From Dioscorea cayenensis subsp. rotundata (Eukaryota; Streptophyta; Magnoliopsida; Dioscoreales; Dioscoreaceae), in NCBI RefSeq assembly GCF_009730915.1, contig NC_052486.1, positions 23,279,589 through 23,343,588 on the forward strand: a stretch of 64,000 bases of DNA, written 5' to 3'. A program made the position numbers and the translations under genes. Each line of letters starts with the position of its first letter. Position 1 is the first letter of the stretch. Shown one piece after another: positions 23,191 through 32,771 of the stretch. The notes under the pieces are model-generated. The model had not been told where the DNA came from and searched no databases. It saw only the letters and a program-made list of their open reading frames with translations.

Positions 23191-24360
23191 AAGTGTTCTC
23201 TCTTCTCCGCAAGTTCACTGGTGATTGAGTTGGATTTCTCCTCAAAAACTTCTTCACCTTCTCTTTTTAGGAATTTCAAGGTATAATCCAAGTGTTTTTC
23301 ATGATCATGAGTTGGAAAACTTTGGAAAGGAGGCACCTTGCTGAGTTTTTGATGCATGAATCCTGTTGAAGCGCATGGCATTGGTGTATTATGATTGTTA
23401 TAAGATTGTTGTGATTTTAATTGATATTCATTGCTGTATTTGCTACAGATCCAGTTGTTTTGTTTGTCATTTAGGTTTTCATAAAAGCAGATGTTCAATT
23501 TTGTGTGTTCTTTTGAATGTGCTTGGATACTGAGAATATGCAGCTGATTTTTGTGACTGATGAGATTGTGATTGTCTGATTTCATGATTAGTGTGTGCAA
23601 AGGATGAACTTTTTGTGATTTTAATTACTGTTTCTCATAGTGTTTGGTATTGATCCAGTTGTTTTGTCACTTAGTTATCATGAAATCAGAAACTTAAATT
23701 TGGTTTTCTTGACTGATGAGAAAGGAATTTGTTCAGATTTAGTGTTGACCATTGGTCCTGTTATTTTTTCACTTTGGTTTTCATAAAATGTAATGCTTAA
23801 TTTCAGGTTTTCTCTTGAATTTGTTCACTCTTGACCTGTTAACTTCAATGCTGTGGAAATTGCCTTGTTTAAGTGATTGATGAGATTGAAATTTTTCACA
23901 TTTTTGTCATTGATGATTCTTTTCATGTTCTTTTTGAAGTCTTCAATAGTTTGCTTGACATGTAGTCATGTTTTTCTTCAATCCAGTTGCAGTTTCTAAA
24001 GAGAGAAAATAATCCTTATATTTTAATCCAATTGTTTGTTCTTTGCTTCATGTTGATGTTTTCTACTCCATTGCCGTGGAGAGATTTCTGTATATTTGTG
24101 TTATCTACTCCCCAATACTCATAGTTTCTTCTTCATATTTTCAACTCCAATAATATCTTATAACTTAATGTATATATAGGCATCAGAAGGACTGATTTTT
24201 GTTTTTTCCCCTTCAAAACTTTGTGCTTAAATTATGTGTAATGTTTCTTTGTTCTTTCTGTGACTCTTCTGAAATTGGTGCTTGCTCAATACATCAGTGG
24301 AGTAATGTCTTTATTGTGATTTTTGTTCCTGGAATATCTGTTTACAGTTCAGTTGAACAA
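23191..24360 (+). other. Leader region of B3 gene 1 with degenerate internal repeats
   Basis: The segment aligns with 29940-32136 upstream of B3 gene 2. Shared landmarks are CAAGTTCACT, TGGAAAGG(A/T)GGCA and CATGGCATTG. It contains repeats of GATCCAGTTGTTTTG (23448 and 23652) and a weaker copy near 23751. It is probably 5' untranslated exon plus intron. Confidence 0.5.
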
Positions 24361-24867
24361 ATGAATCCAACTCCAGCAAACACTTCTGTTAATCCACCAA
24401 AAGATGCAATTGTGCCACTTTCTGGAAATCCATTCTTCACTTGCATCATTTCAAAGTCTCATCTACCACCACCCCCATGCCAAGTGGTAATTTCCTTCTT
24501 TGCTTTTGTCATGTTTGGTTCAAATTTATCTGCACAATTACCTGCATTTTATTTTGTCATTCAGTCAATTCCGGCAACTTTCTACCCATATCTTCCATCT
24601 GAATCTCTTCCGGTTGTGCTCTCCTATGGAAACAAATTATGGAAGATGACTTACTGCGTGAATGGCCGCATAAGACGCCTCTATTGCGGGTGGGAAAAAT
24701 TTGCTACTGACAACAAGCTGAAAATCGGTGACGGTTGCATTTTCGAGCTGATCGACTCCAAGAACTTGCAATTTAAAGTCCAAATCCTTCCCGGACAACT
24801 TCCTTCTAATTCAAATCCAACCATCAATGACAAGAGCTCTGATTCCCCCAGTTTTATTAAGTGGTAA
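24361..24867 (+). CDS. Small single-B3-domain protein (REM-like), gene 1
   Basis: Exons 24361-24486 and 24565-24867 give 142 residues. The B3 fold is evident from NPFFTCIISKSHL near the start, then SIPATFYPYLPSESLPVVL, WKMTYC, GWEKFATDNKLKIGDGCIFEL and LQFKVQILPG. B3 domains of the REM group bind DNA, and many are nuclear regulators in reproductive tissue. The protein is little more than one B3 domain, with a short N-terminal tail containing NPPKDAIVPLSGN. It is about two-thirds identical by eye to gene 2 at 32137-32686, with the same intron position and phase. The open frame also runs upstream of 24361, but homology with gene 2 begins near this ATG. The frame is intact, so the gene may be active. 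Confidence 0.72.
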   Translation: MNPTPANTSVNPPKDAIVPLSGNPFFTCIISKSHLPPPPCQVVISFFAFVMFGSNLSAQLPAFYFVIQSIPATFYPYLPSESLPVVLSYGNKLWKMTYCVNGRIRRLYCGWEKFATDNKLKIGDGCIFELIDSKNLQFKVQILPGQLPSNSNPTINDKSSDSPSFIKW

Positions 24868-25113
24868 ACTTCTATTCCTAATTCTACTGCTGCCGAATTT
24901 ATATCCTTTTGATCCTAATCCAATCATCAGTGTGAATATACATGTTTATTTTCCTTCTTTGACCAGTAATTTTTTATCTACTTGCAATGCTGCAAAGTTT
25001 GATTTCTCTTTTCTGAAATATTGAAACTACATGCAATCATCAGTGAGTTTTCTTTTGGATTTTAAAGCATAGTTTCTGTTTGTCATTCATGCTAGCTTAC
25101 ATAAATTATTTGT

Positions 25114-25382
25114 ACCAGAAGCCGAAAAGATACGAAATTGGATGCACACATCAACTATCCATGTCCAAAATGTCGGTGAGCCAATGCGAAGGTGAGCCTG
25201 CAGAAACTTATTGCTTATTCTCTTCATTTGAACTCACATATAAACAATTCATTACTCATCATCTACAATTGTTAGCACCACCATGAAATCTTTGATCAAA
25301 CTTAACTGAGAAATTCAAACTTCTTCTTGTAAAACTTATATCAGGTCAGCATGGACAACAATTACATCCTCTGCTCAAAATG
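25114..25382 (+). pseudogene. Decayed remnant of the RBR ligase gene (copy C)
   Basis: Block 25114-25191 matches RBR exon 6 (CATGTCCAAAATGTCGGTGAGCC against CATGTCCAAACTGTCGTCAAGC in the intact gene), with the donor kept. Block 25346-25382 matches the start of exon 7 (GGACAACAATTACATCCTCTGC). Its introns and flanks are closest to copy B: both have GAGCCTGCA after the donor and share the downstream run GAAGATTCTGATT or its near match. It carries in-frame stops and cannot encode the ligase. Like the intact RBR gene, it is followed by a U5 snRNA gene. Confidence 0.72.
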
Positions 25383-25591
25383 GTAACAACTCCAACCCTG
25401 TTTGTTATATTTGTAAACATTTGATTTCAATGTTGCCAATAAAGTTTTGTAATTAGTGTTTTGTTTTACCAATTACTGATTTGAACAAACTGTTTGTTAT
25501 TTTTGTTAACATTTGATGAAGATTCTGATTAATATTTACAGTAAAGTTTTGTATTTGGTTTCTTGTTGTTTTGAACATTTGTATTTTGTTT

Positions 25592-25643
25592 AGTCCCACA
25601 TCGGCTAATTGAAGAGAAGGGGATGATTAGAAGTCTATATAAA
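25592..25643 (+). promoter_or_regulatory. Plant snRNA promoter (USE and TATA box) of U5 copy 2
   Basis: AGTCCCACATCGGC (25592-25605) and TATATAAA (25636-25643) are identical to the elements of U5 copy 1. Their start-to-start distance, 44 bp, is also the same. Confidence 0.85.
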
Positions 25644-25672
25644 CACATCCAAGAGTTAATATTAAAGTCAAG

Positions 25673-25798
25673 CAGCTACGTGGTGAGCACAAAGCGAACT
25701 ATTCTTTCGCCTTTTACTAAAGAATACCGTGTGCTCGTCACATTAAAGTAGCATACTCTTATTTTTGTAGGGATTATTTCATCTTTGGAAATATACCC
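25673..25798 (+). ncRNA. U5: U5 spliceosomal snRNA gene, copy 2
   Basis: The sequence from GTGGTGAGCACAAAGCGAAC through loop I (CGCCTTTTACTAAAGAA) to GTGCTCGTCACATT is identical to copy 1 apart from one lost T. The Sm-like ATTTTTGTAG and the 3' hairpin differ at a few positions: a C-to-A change shortens the hairpin stem, and GGG becomes AGG after the Sm site. With its intact promoter this is a candidate active U5 variant. A decayed duplicate still under recent gene conversion is the alternative. Confidence 0.85.
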
Positions 25799-26035
25799 AA
25801 TAAAGCAAATTATACAAGTATTAATAATATATATGAGATATATCAAATGTGTCACTGAAATATGTGTCTACCGAAGGACATTTGGTTTAATGGGGAGTTT
25901 CACGCCTAATGCATGAGCCTGAATTTTGATTGTCTAAAGAAGTCATGTGCATGAGTCATTTCATTGTGCATGGGCTGTATTTTCATTGTCTAGGTCTCAA
26001 ATGTGTCTGTGTCTTTTGTATGAGTCGTTGGAATG

Positions 26036-26420
26036 AGTGCATATGAGTCGGAAGATCAATTTTCAAAAATGTGTCTGTCTTTTGTATGAGTCATTGGTAT
26101 GAGTGCATATGAGTCGGAAGATCAATTTTCAAAAGTGCATAAGCCAGAATCGTTGGTATGAGTGCATATGAGTCGGAAGATCAATTTTCAAGAAGTGCAT
26201 AAGTCAGAAGATTAATTTTCAAATGATTTATCAAGTGCGTAAGTCAGAAGATCAATTTTCAAGTGCATAAGTCATATGAGTCGGAAGATCAATTTTCAAG
26301 TGCATGAGTTGGAAATTGGAAGATTAATTTCCACGTAGTGAGTGCATATGATATGAGTCGGAAGATCAATTTTTAAGTGATGAATGCATATGAATCGGAA
26401 AATCAATTTTAGGTTATAAA
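26036..26420 (+). repeat. Minisatellite built on a CGGAAGATCAATTTTCAA motif
   Basis: About nine copies of (C/A)GGAAGAT(C/T)AATTTT lie between 26051 and 26410. They are joined by variable GTGCATAAGTC or GAGTGCATATGAGTC spacers, giving irregular 35-62 bp periods. The copies are imperfect and the spacers are themselves repetitive. Confidence 0.85.
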
Positions 26421-27090
26421 CTGGACAATGCACACATTGACTGAGTGCACATGAGTCAATGCGTCTCTCAGAGCATGTTTGATCTACCAAACAATCAATT
26501 TCTGGTGATGTGTACACTTTGGTTTATTAACTCTTTACAAAATACTCGTATTACTGTATTTGAATAATCTTTTTAATTAAAGTTGTAATTGTATTAATTT
26601 ATTGATTTTATTTCAACTAATAAATAAGTATATAACTGAAGTCTTTTACTAACAATTTTGATAGTTCCATTAACCTCTGCTCTGCTGAAATCAAACAATC
26701 AATTTATTTGATCGTAGTGGTTGCCCATCAAAATCAAGTTATTTACCAAATAGGGAAACTTAAAAATTCTATTTTTAAAAATAAATGTATTTAATAACCA
26801 ATTTTTATGAAACTATTAATATTACTACATATTAGTTATTTTTTAAAATAAATTAAAAATTTTAAATTATTTAAAATTTTATCAATATTTATTAAGTTTA
26901 ACTCAAACTTTTTTTTTTCCTCAAACTTATTATTTGAAAAAAATTCCTTATTTAAACTTAATATTTTTATCCTTAACCAAACACCCTTGTGGTATGTATT
27001 TAATTTATTATATTATAAAAATATAATTGTTAATATACCTACTATAATTACTTTTAAATATATAAATTAAAATCTTTATATATATATATA

Positions 27091-27119
27091 TTTTTTGAAA
27101 AGGTGGATAAATCACATGC
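27091..27119 (-). mobile_element. Extremely short LINE 3'-end insertion
   Basis: Only the tail GGTGGATAAATCACATGC, preceded by a T-run, is present; it matches the 3' end of the LINE at 0.9 kb. ATTAAAATCT flanks it on both sides (27066 and 27120), followed by TA-rich sequence. It looks like a nearly complete 5' truncation, though the AT-rich flanks weaken the duplication argument. Confidence 0.5.
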
Positions 27120-27312
27120 ATTAAAATCTATATATATAATTTATATATATAAAATTTAAACTTTTCGTAAATTTATTAAATTGATATCTCTCTATAATAT
27201 TTAATGATAAATATTACAAATAAAATTTTTATAAAATCAAACAAGTAAAGAATATTATCTTATATAAACAAATAAATTTTCATAATTTTCATTACGGTAG
27301 AACCAGAAAAAC

Positions 27313-27377
<65 letters not shown>

Positions 27378-29815
27378 GGGAAAATTACTGTTTACCCCTC
27401 GATAATTTCAAAACTTCCCAAAACGACTCGTTAGTTTTTGCATACCCTCGATAACCCTTCCTTTATTGTTTTCACTTCCTTTTTACCCCCTGCATTATGA
27501 AATTCCATCATTGCTCTTAAACCTTTTTGCATACATTTTTTTCATTCTTTTTGCATTCCTTTTTGCATGTACTCATTTCTTAAGCAGAGCTCATTTTTTT
27601 AAACAGAGAACTCATTTCTTAAGCAGAGAGTTCATTTCTTAAAGCAGAAACCTCATTTCTTAAACGGAAAAACTCATTTCTTAAACGAAAACATCATTTT
27701 TTTAAACATAAAACTCATTTTTTTAAACAAAAAAACATTAATATTTAAACAGGAAAAAAACAAATATTTACATGATAAATTAATCCCGGATATAAAAACC
27801 AATTAATCTTGGTCACTGCATACATATTTAAATAGAAACAACGATATTTAAGCACTTTTTTTAAACGTAAACGCAATATATTAAACGAAACATCGATAGT
27901 TAAACAAAGACAAACAAGCATATAAAGCAGAGAACTCATTTCTTAAAGCAGAGAGCTTATTTTTTTAAACAAAGACCTCATTTTTTTAAACGAAACCCTC
28001 ATTGAGTAGGGACATTGAGTATCTCATCGTCAGCGATCTCGCGTGAGCGCTGAGTCCCTGAGCTCCAGATCTAGCGAGCGATCTCGAAGGTGGCATGCTC
28101 GTGTGGGGTCTTAAAGGAGACATCTTTATTGGCGTTGGCGATCCGATTGGCGACGTTCCTCGTGATCGGAGTGGTGAGGTCTTCGATGGCGACGTCGGAT
28201 AAGACAGGGTCGAACTTGAACGAAACCATTCTCGACTGCAGAGACCGCAACATGGATAGCAATAAGGTTAGGGTTAGGAATCATTCTGGGGTTTGGATCC
28301 ATGGTGCCTAAGTCGGTGACGGGAACGGAGGGAGGAAGCGGTCGCGAGTGAGTTCGATCTCGCCCGTCTTCGTCTTCATCTTCATCGCCTTCCCACGTCA
28401 GTCGACCCTCATCTCTTTCATCTTCTTCGTCGTCGACCTCGGGGAAGACCGCGATGCTCCTCGTCGTCGGCGAAGGCATCGAAAGGTTGCACTCGTACAT
28501 ATTTAAATAGAAACAACGATATTTAAGCACTTTTTTTAAACGTAAACGCTAATATATTAAAGCGAAACATCGATAGTTACACAAAGACAAACAAGCATAT
28601 AAAGCAGAGAACTCATTTCTTAAAGCAGAGAACTCATTTCTTAAAGCAGAGCTTATTTTTTTAAACGAGACCTCATTGAATAGGGACATTGAGTATCTCA
28701 TCGTCATCGATCTCGCGTGAACGCTGAGTGCTAAGCTCCAGATCTGGCGAGCGATCTCGAAGGTGGCCTGCTCATGTGGGGTCTTAAAGGAGAAATCTTT
28801 ATCGGCGTTGGCGATCCGGTTGGCGACGTTCCTCGGCGGTCGGAGTGGTGAGGTCTTCGATGGCAACGTCTGGATAAGACGAGTCGAACTTGAACGGAAC
28901 CATTCTCGACTGCGGAGACCGCAACATGGATAGCAATAGGGTTAGGGTTAGGGATCATTCAGGGGTTTGGATCCATGGTGCCTAAGTTGGTGGCGAGAGC
29001 GGAGGGAGGAAGCGGCGCCGAGTGAGGGTTCGATCTCGCCCGTCTTCGTCTTCGTCTTCATCGTCTTCCCACAGTCGTCGACCTCATCTCTTTCATCTTC
29101 TTCGTCGTTGACCTCGGGGAAGACCGCATGCTCCTCGTCGTCGAGCGAAGGCGTCGAAAGGTTGCACCTTTTTCTCGAACATGAAATCCCATTTTTTTCA
29201 TGCAGCGTGATCGTGATTGTGAGCCGCGTGCTTTGTCTCACCCGGCCCGATCCAACTGCGATAAAAGAGATTTTTGGGGGTGATAAATACATCACAAAAA
29301 AAACTCATTTCTTAAACAGAGACCTCATTTTTTTAAACAAAACCCTCATTTCTTAAGCAGAAAACTCATTTCTTAAGCAGAGACCTCATTTTTTTAAAGC
29401 GAAACCTCTTTTTCTTAAAGCAGAAAACTCATTTCTTAAACAGAAAACTCAATTTTTTTAAACAAAAAAACTCATTTTTTTAAATAGAAAACTCATTTTT
29501 TTAAACAGGAAACTCATTTTTTTAAAGCGTAACCTCATACCTCATATTTTTAAATAGAAAGCTTTCATTTTCGAAATAGAAACTCATTTGTACTCAAGGG
29601 CATTATAGTCAAACCCTGTCACACTTGCCATAACTTCCCACTGAGGGACAATTTCGTCCAAAAAATTCCAAATTAACTCTATCAATCACTATTAGATGTT
29701 TGGGGGGTTTAAAAAATCATTGTATTCAAAAGGAAGGGGTTTTTGAGGAGTGCAAAACTAACGGGGTGTTTTTGGCAATATTGCAAACTTACAAGGTGTT
29801 TTTGGCAATTTCCAC
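27378..29815. mobile_element. Non-autonomous Mutator-like element with gene-like cargo
   Basis: The ends GGGAAAATTACTG and the inverse of GTGGAAATTGCC begin imperfect terminal inverted repeats of about 70 bp that share CCCGTTAGTTTTGCA-like segments. TAATAATAA flanks both ends (27369-27377 and 29816-29824), which fits a 9-bp Mutator-type duplication, although it lies in an (AAT)n tract. There is no transposase. Inside are arrays of CTCATTTCTTAAACAGAGA repeats and two tandem copies of a unit of about 670 bp (27831-28495 and 28496-29165). Each unit contains a GC-rich block, a sharp break from the AT-rich surroundings. This resembles a Pack-MULE that captured host sequence. Confidence 0.68.
28010..29170 (-). 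other. Duplicated GC-rich gene-like cargo inside the Mutator-like element
   Basis: On the minus strand each copy could encode an acidic segment (FPEVDDEEDERDE, GDEDEDEDGRD). The segments NVANRIANANKDVSFKTPHE and FEIAR lie in another frame. The two copies differ by small indels that shift frames, so no long shared protein is kept. I do not recognise the source gene. A captured 5' exon of a host gene is the likeliest explanation. Confidence 0.4.
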
Positions 29816-29939
29816 TAATAATAATAATAATAATAAATCTCAGTTTTTTTTAAAAAAAAATTACTGAATATATTTATAATTTTGGCTTTATTTAAAAAAA
29901 TAAAAAATATAAATATAAGCATGTTATTGCTGGTGCCCT

Positions 29940-32136
29940 TTTCTCTCTCCAGTGATCCGTCTTTGTTCTTCCCAAGTTCACTCGATGGTGAGTTCGATTT
30001 CTCATCAATGTTTTCATCTTTTTTCAGGGATTTCAAAGCATATCCATGTTTTCGTCTTGTTTATCAGTTGAAAAATTCTGGAAAGGTGGCATCTTGTGAG
30101 TATTTGATGCTTGTAGGCTGTTAAAGTTCATGGCATTGTTGTGTTTTGTTTTGGTTTGGTTTGGTTTCCGATAATCAAGGGAAGTAGAACACTCAAGATA
30201 TTAACTTTTTGTGATTTTAATTGCTATTTGCCGCAATGTTTGCCATTGATCCAGTTGTTTTGGCACTTAGGTTTTCGCGAAATCAAGTGCTTTCTTTTGG
30301 GGTTTCTCTTGTATATTTGCAATTGTTGGTTGTTTACTCTTGATTCTGAGAGTTTTTCTTATGATTTGAGTGTTGGATGAGTTTGAAATTTGTTCAGATT
30401 TAAGGCATTAATGGTTGTTCTCATGGAAATTTTGAAGTCTTGAGTGCTTTGTTTCATGATTTGCTTTTTCAAAGGACGAGCTTTTTGTTATTTTTAATTG
30501 CTATGTACCACAATATTTGCTGCTGATGCAGTTGTTTTTGTCACTTGGGTTTCATAAAAAATCAAATTCTTGATTTTGTGGTTTCTTTTGAATTCCTGCT
30601 CTATTGGTGTGTTCAATTTGGATTCTGAAAGCTTTGCTCATTATTTTTAAGTGATTGATGAGATAAACATTTGTGCGGATTTAAGCCATTGAAGATTGTT
30701 GTCCTGCTGTTTTTGAAGTCTTGAGTGCTTGCTTTCATTATTAGTTTTCCATCATGGGATGAGCTTTTTGTCATTTTAATTACTGTTTATCACAAATTCT
30801 GCCGCTGATCCAGCTGTTTTGCTATTTAGGTTTCCAAGATCTTAGATACGTGATTTTGGGGTTGCTCTTGAAATTTATGCACTCTTGGCATGATTAACTT
30901 TTATTCTAAAATTTTTCCCTGATTCAAGTGATTGATGAGATAGAAATTTGCTCATATTTAAGTTAGTGATGATGGTTTTCATGTTCTTTTTGAATTCTCA
31001 AGTGCTTGCTTACATGATTAGTTCGCTCAAGTGATGAGGTTTTTCTTTTTTTTTATTTTTTTATTTTGATCGCTATGTACCACAATATTCTCCATTGATC
31101 CAGTTGTTTTGTCACTTAGGTTTTCCTGAGATCCATTGCTGAATTTCAGGCTTTCTTGGCAATTTCCCATCCTTTAAGTGCTTGATGATTGTTTTTTTTT
31201 TTTCTTTTGAAGTCTTAAGTACTTTCAGACATGTTTAGTTTGCTCAAAGTATAATATCAATCACTAATTTTAGAGGGGAAAAGAAAATTTAATGTTTTTT
31301 AACTAATTGTTTGTTTTGGAATTATGTTGATGTTTTCAACTCCATTGCTTTGGAAAGATTTCTGTATAGTTGTCTTATCTACTTCCAAATGCTGATAGTT
31401 TATTTTTAATATTTTCAACTCCAATGATTGTATTTTCATAGCTTTTAGTGTATTAAATAAAACTATCTGTGAAGATGTTTGTGTGTCAAATCTATATATG
31501 CTCTGTATTGTTATCTACAAAATGTTTATATGGGTTGCATATATGGAGACCCCTCCATGTTTAGACCTTTTTTAAGGTTAAAATGTCGGTCATTTTCTGT
31601 GGGGGCGAACACTGAAAGATGGATGGCTTAAAAATATTTCATTGAGAATTGTATGTCCTTGATTTCATTTTCCTGCGTATTTGAGAATTGTATGCCAATG
31701 CTGATAGTTTGTTTTTAATATTGTTAACTTGAATGATCGACATATGGTTTTCATGGTGTATAAAATAAAAGTGCTTAAATTCTGTATGTGTTTCTTTGTT
31801 ATGTTCCGTGACCCTTCTGAAGGTTCCTTAGGTAGATCCCTCTGTGCTTGAATACAATACCCGGCGAAAAAGACAACACGGTACCTCTCTCGAGGAGCAA
31901 AGTTTATCATCTGTAGAATCAACCAACCAATTTGGTATACATTCCAATCTTTGATATAATTCTTGGAACTTCTTGTTCAATTAATTATGCAAATGACCTT
32001 CTCAGTTGTAAATAAGGGAACCAGGTTCTTTGTTACTGCTTAAATTGTTGCTTAATCGAAAGTTTCAGTGTGGTCGACATACTTCTTGCTGTCAATCTTA
32101 TAACATTTTATTTGCCTTCCTTTTGTAGTTCAACAC
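29940..32136 (+). other. Leader region of B3 gene 2 with four tandem intronic repeats
   Basis: CAAGTTCACTCGATGGTGAG near 29966 and a following CT-rich block look like a leader exon and donor. Four units of about 280-290 bp follow, marked by GATCCAGTTGTTTTG or close variants at 30248, 30524, 30807 and 31097, each with TTAATTGCTAT and TCACTTAGGTTTTC nearby. The segment is the longer counterpart of 23191-24360. Confidence 0.6.
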
Positions 32137-32686
32137 ATGGTGTCCAATTGTTGCAAAAAAGAGGAGAAGAAACCTCAATCTCTCGCAGTTCCTCCTGTTA
32201 TTCCACCGAAAGATGCAATCATGCCAATCGCGCCACTGACCGGAAATCCATTCTTCACTTGCATCATTTCAAAGTCCCATGTTCAATCCCCATGCCAAGT
32301 GGTAATTCATCAAATTTTCTTTTTTCTGTCATGTTTAATTCGAATCGATCCTGACAAACACTGCATTTTGTTTCATCATTCAGTCGATTCCAAGGAGTTT
32401 CTACCGATATCTTCCAACTGAGTGTATTCCAGTTACACTCACCTATCAAAACAAATCATGGAAGATGACTTACTGGGGAGATCGCCCCTTACGACGCATC
32501 GATGGTGGGTGGAGGAAATTCACCGCTGACAACAAGCTAAAGGTTGGCGACGGTTGTGTATTCGAACTGATTGACACCAAAAACTTGCAACTCAAAGTCC
32601 AAATCCTCCCTGGAGAACTTCCGGCCGAGTTTAATCCAACGATTGCTGGCGGCCAGAACTCTGAAAGTCCCATCTTTATCGACTAG
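32137..32686 (+). CDS. Small single-B3-domain protein (REM-like), gene 2
   Basis: Exons 32137-32301 and 32384-32686 give 155 residues, with a GT-AG intron at the same site as in B3 gene 1. The start MVSNCCKKEEKKPQSLAVPP lies just after an acceptor-like TTTTGTAG. The B3 core is NPFFTCIISKSHV, SIPRSFYRYLPTECIPVTL, WKMTYW, GGWRKFTADNKLKVGDGCVF and LQLKVQILPGELP. The basic N-terminal tail is longer than in gene 1. The conserved GW-K(F)-DN-LK-GD pattern is that of functional B3 domains. Its stop is 85 bp from the stop of the convergent MKK10-like gene, so their transcripts probably overlap at the 3' ends. Confidence 0.8.
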
Positions 32687-32771
32687 TAAACTTCTCTCTA
32701 CTTCTTGTTACATCAATACATGTTATATTATTCAGACTTCAAATATTACTATCAAATTCAATGACAAAGAT

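Larger units (their letters stand above)
25825..27377. other. Spacer with minisatellite, AT-rich sequence and (AAT)n
   Basis: Apart from the minisatellite and the short LINE tail listed separately, this is AT-rich sequence. It ends in an (AAT)n run at about 27313-27377 that abuts the Mutator-like element. No gene is visible. Confidence 0.55.

Noticed and set aside
24199-24360. Upstream extension of the B3 gene 1 frame
   Set aside because: The extension does not match B3 gene 2, whose coding homology begins near the ATG at 24361.
26036-26420. Repeat and spacer pattern reminiscent of a CRISPR array
   Set aside because: Plant nuclear DNA, imperfect units and spacers that are themselves repeats; it is a minisatellite.
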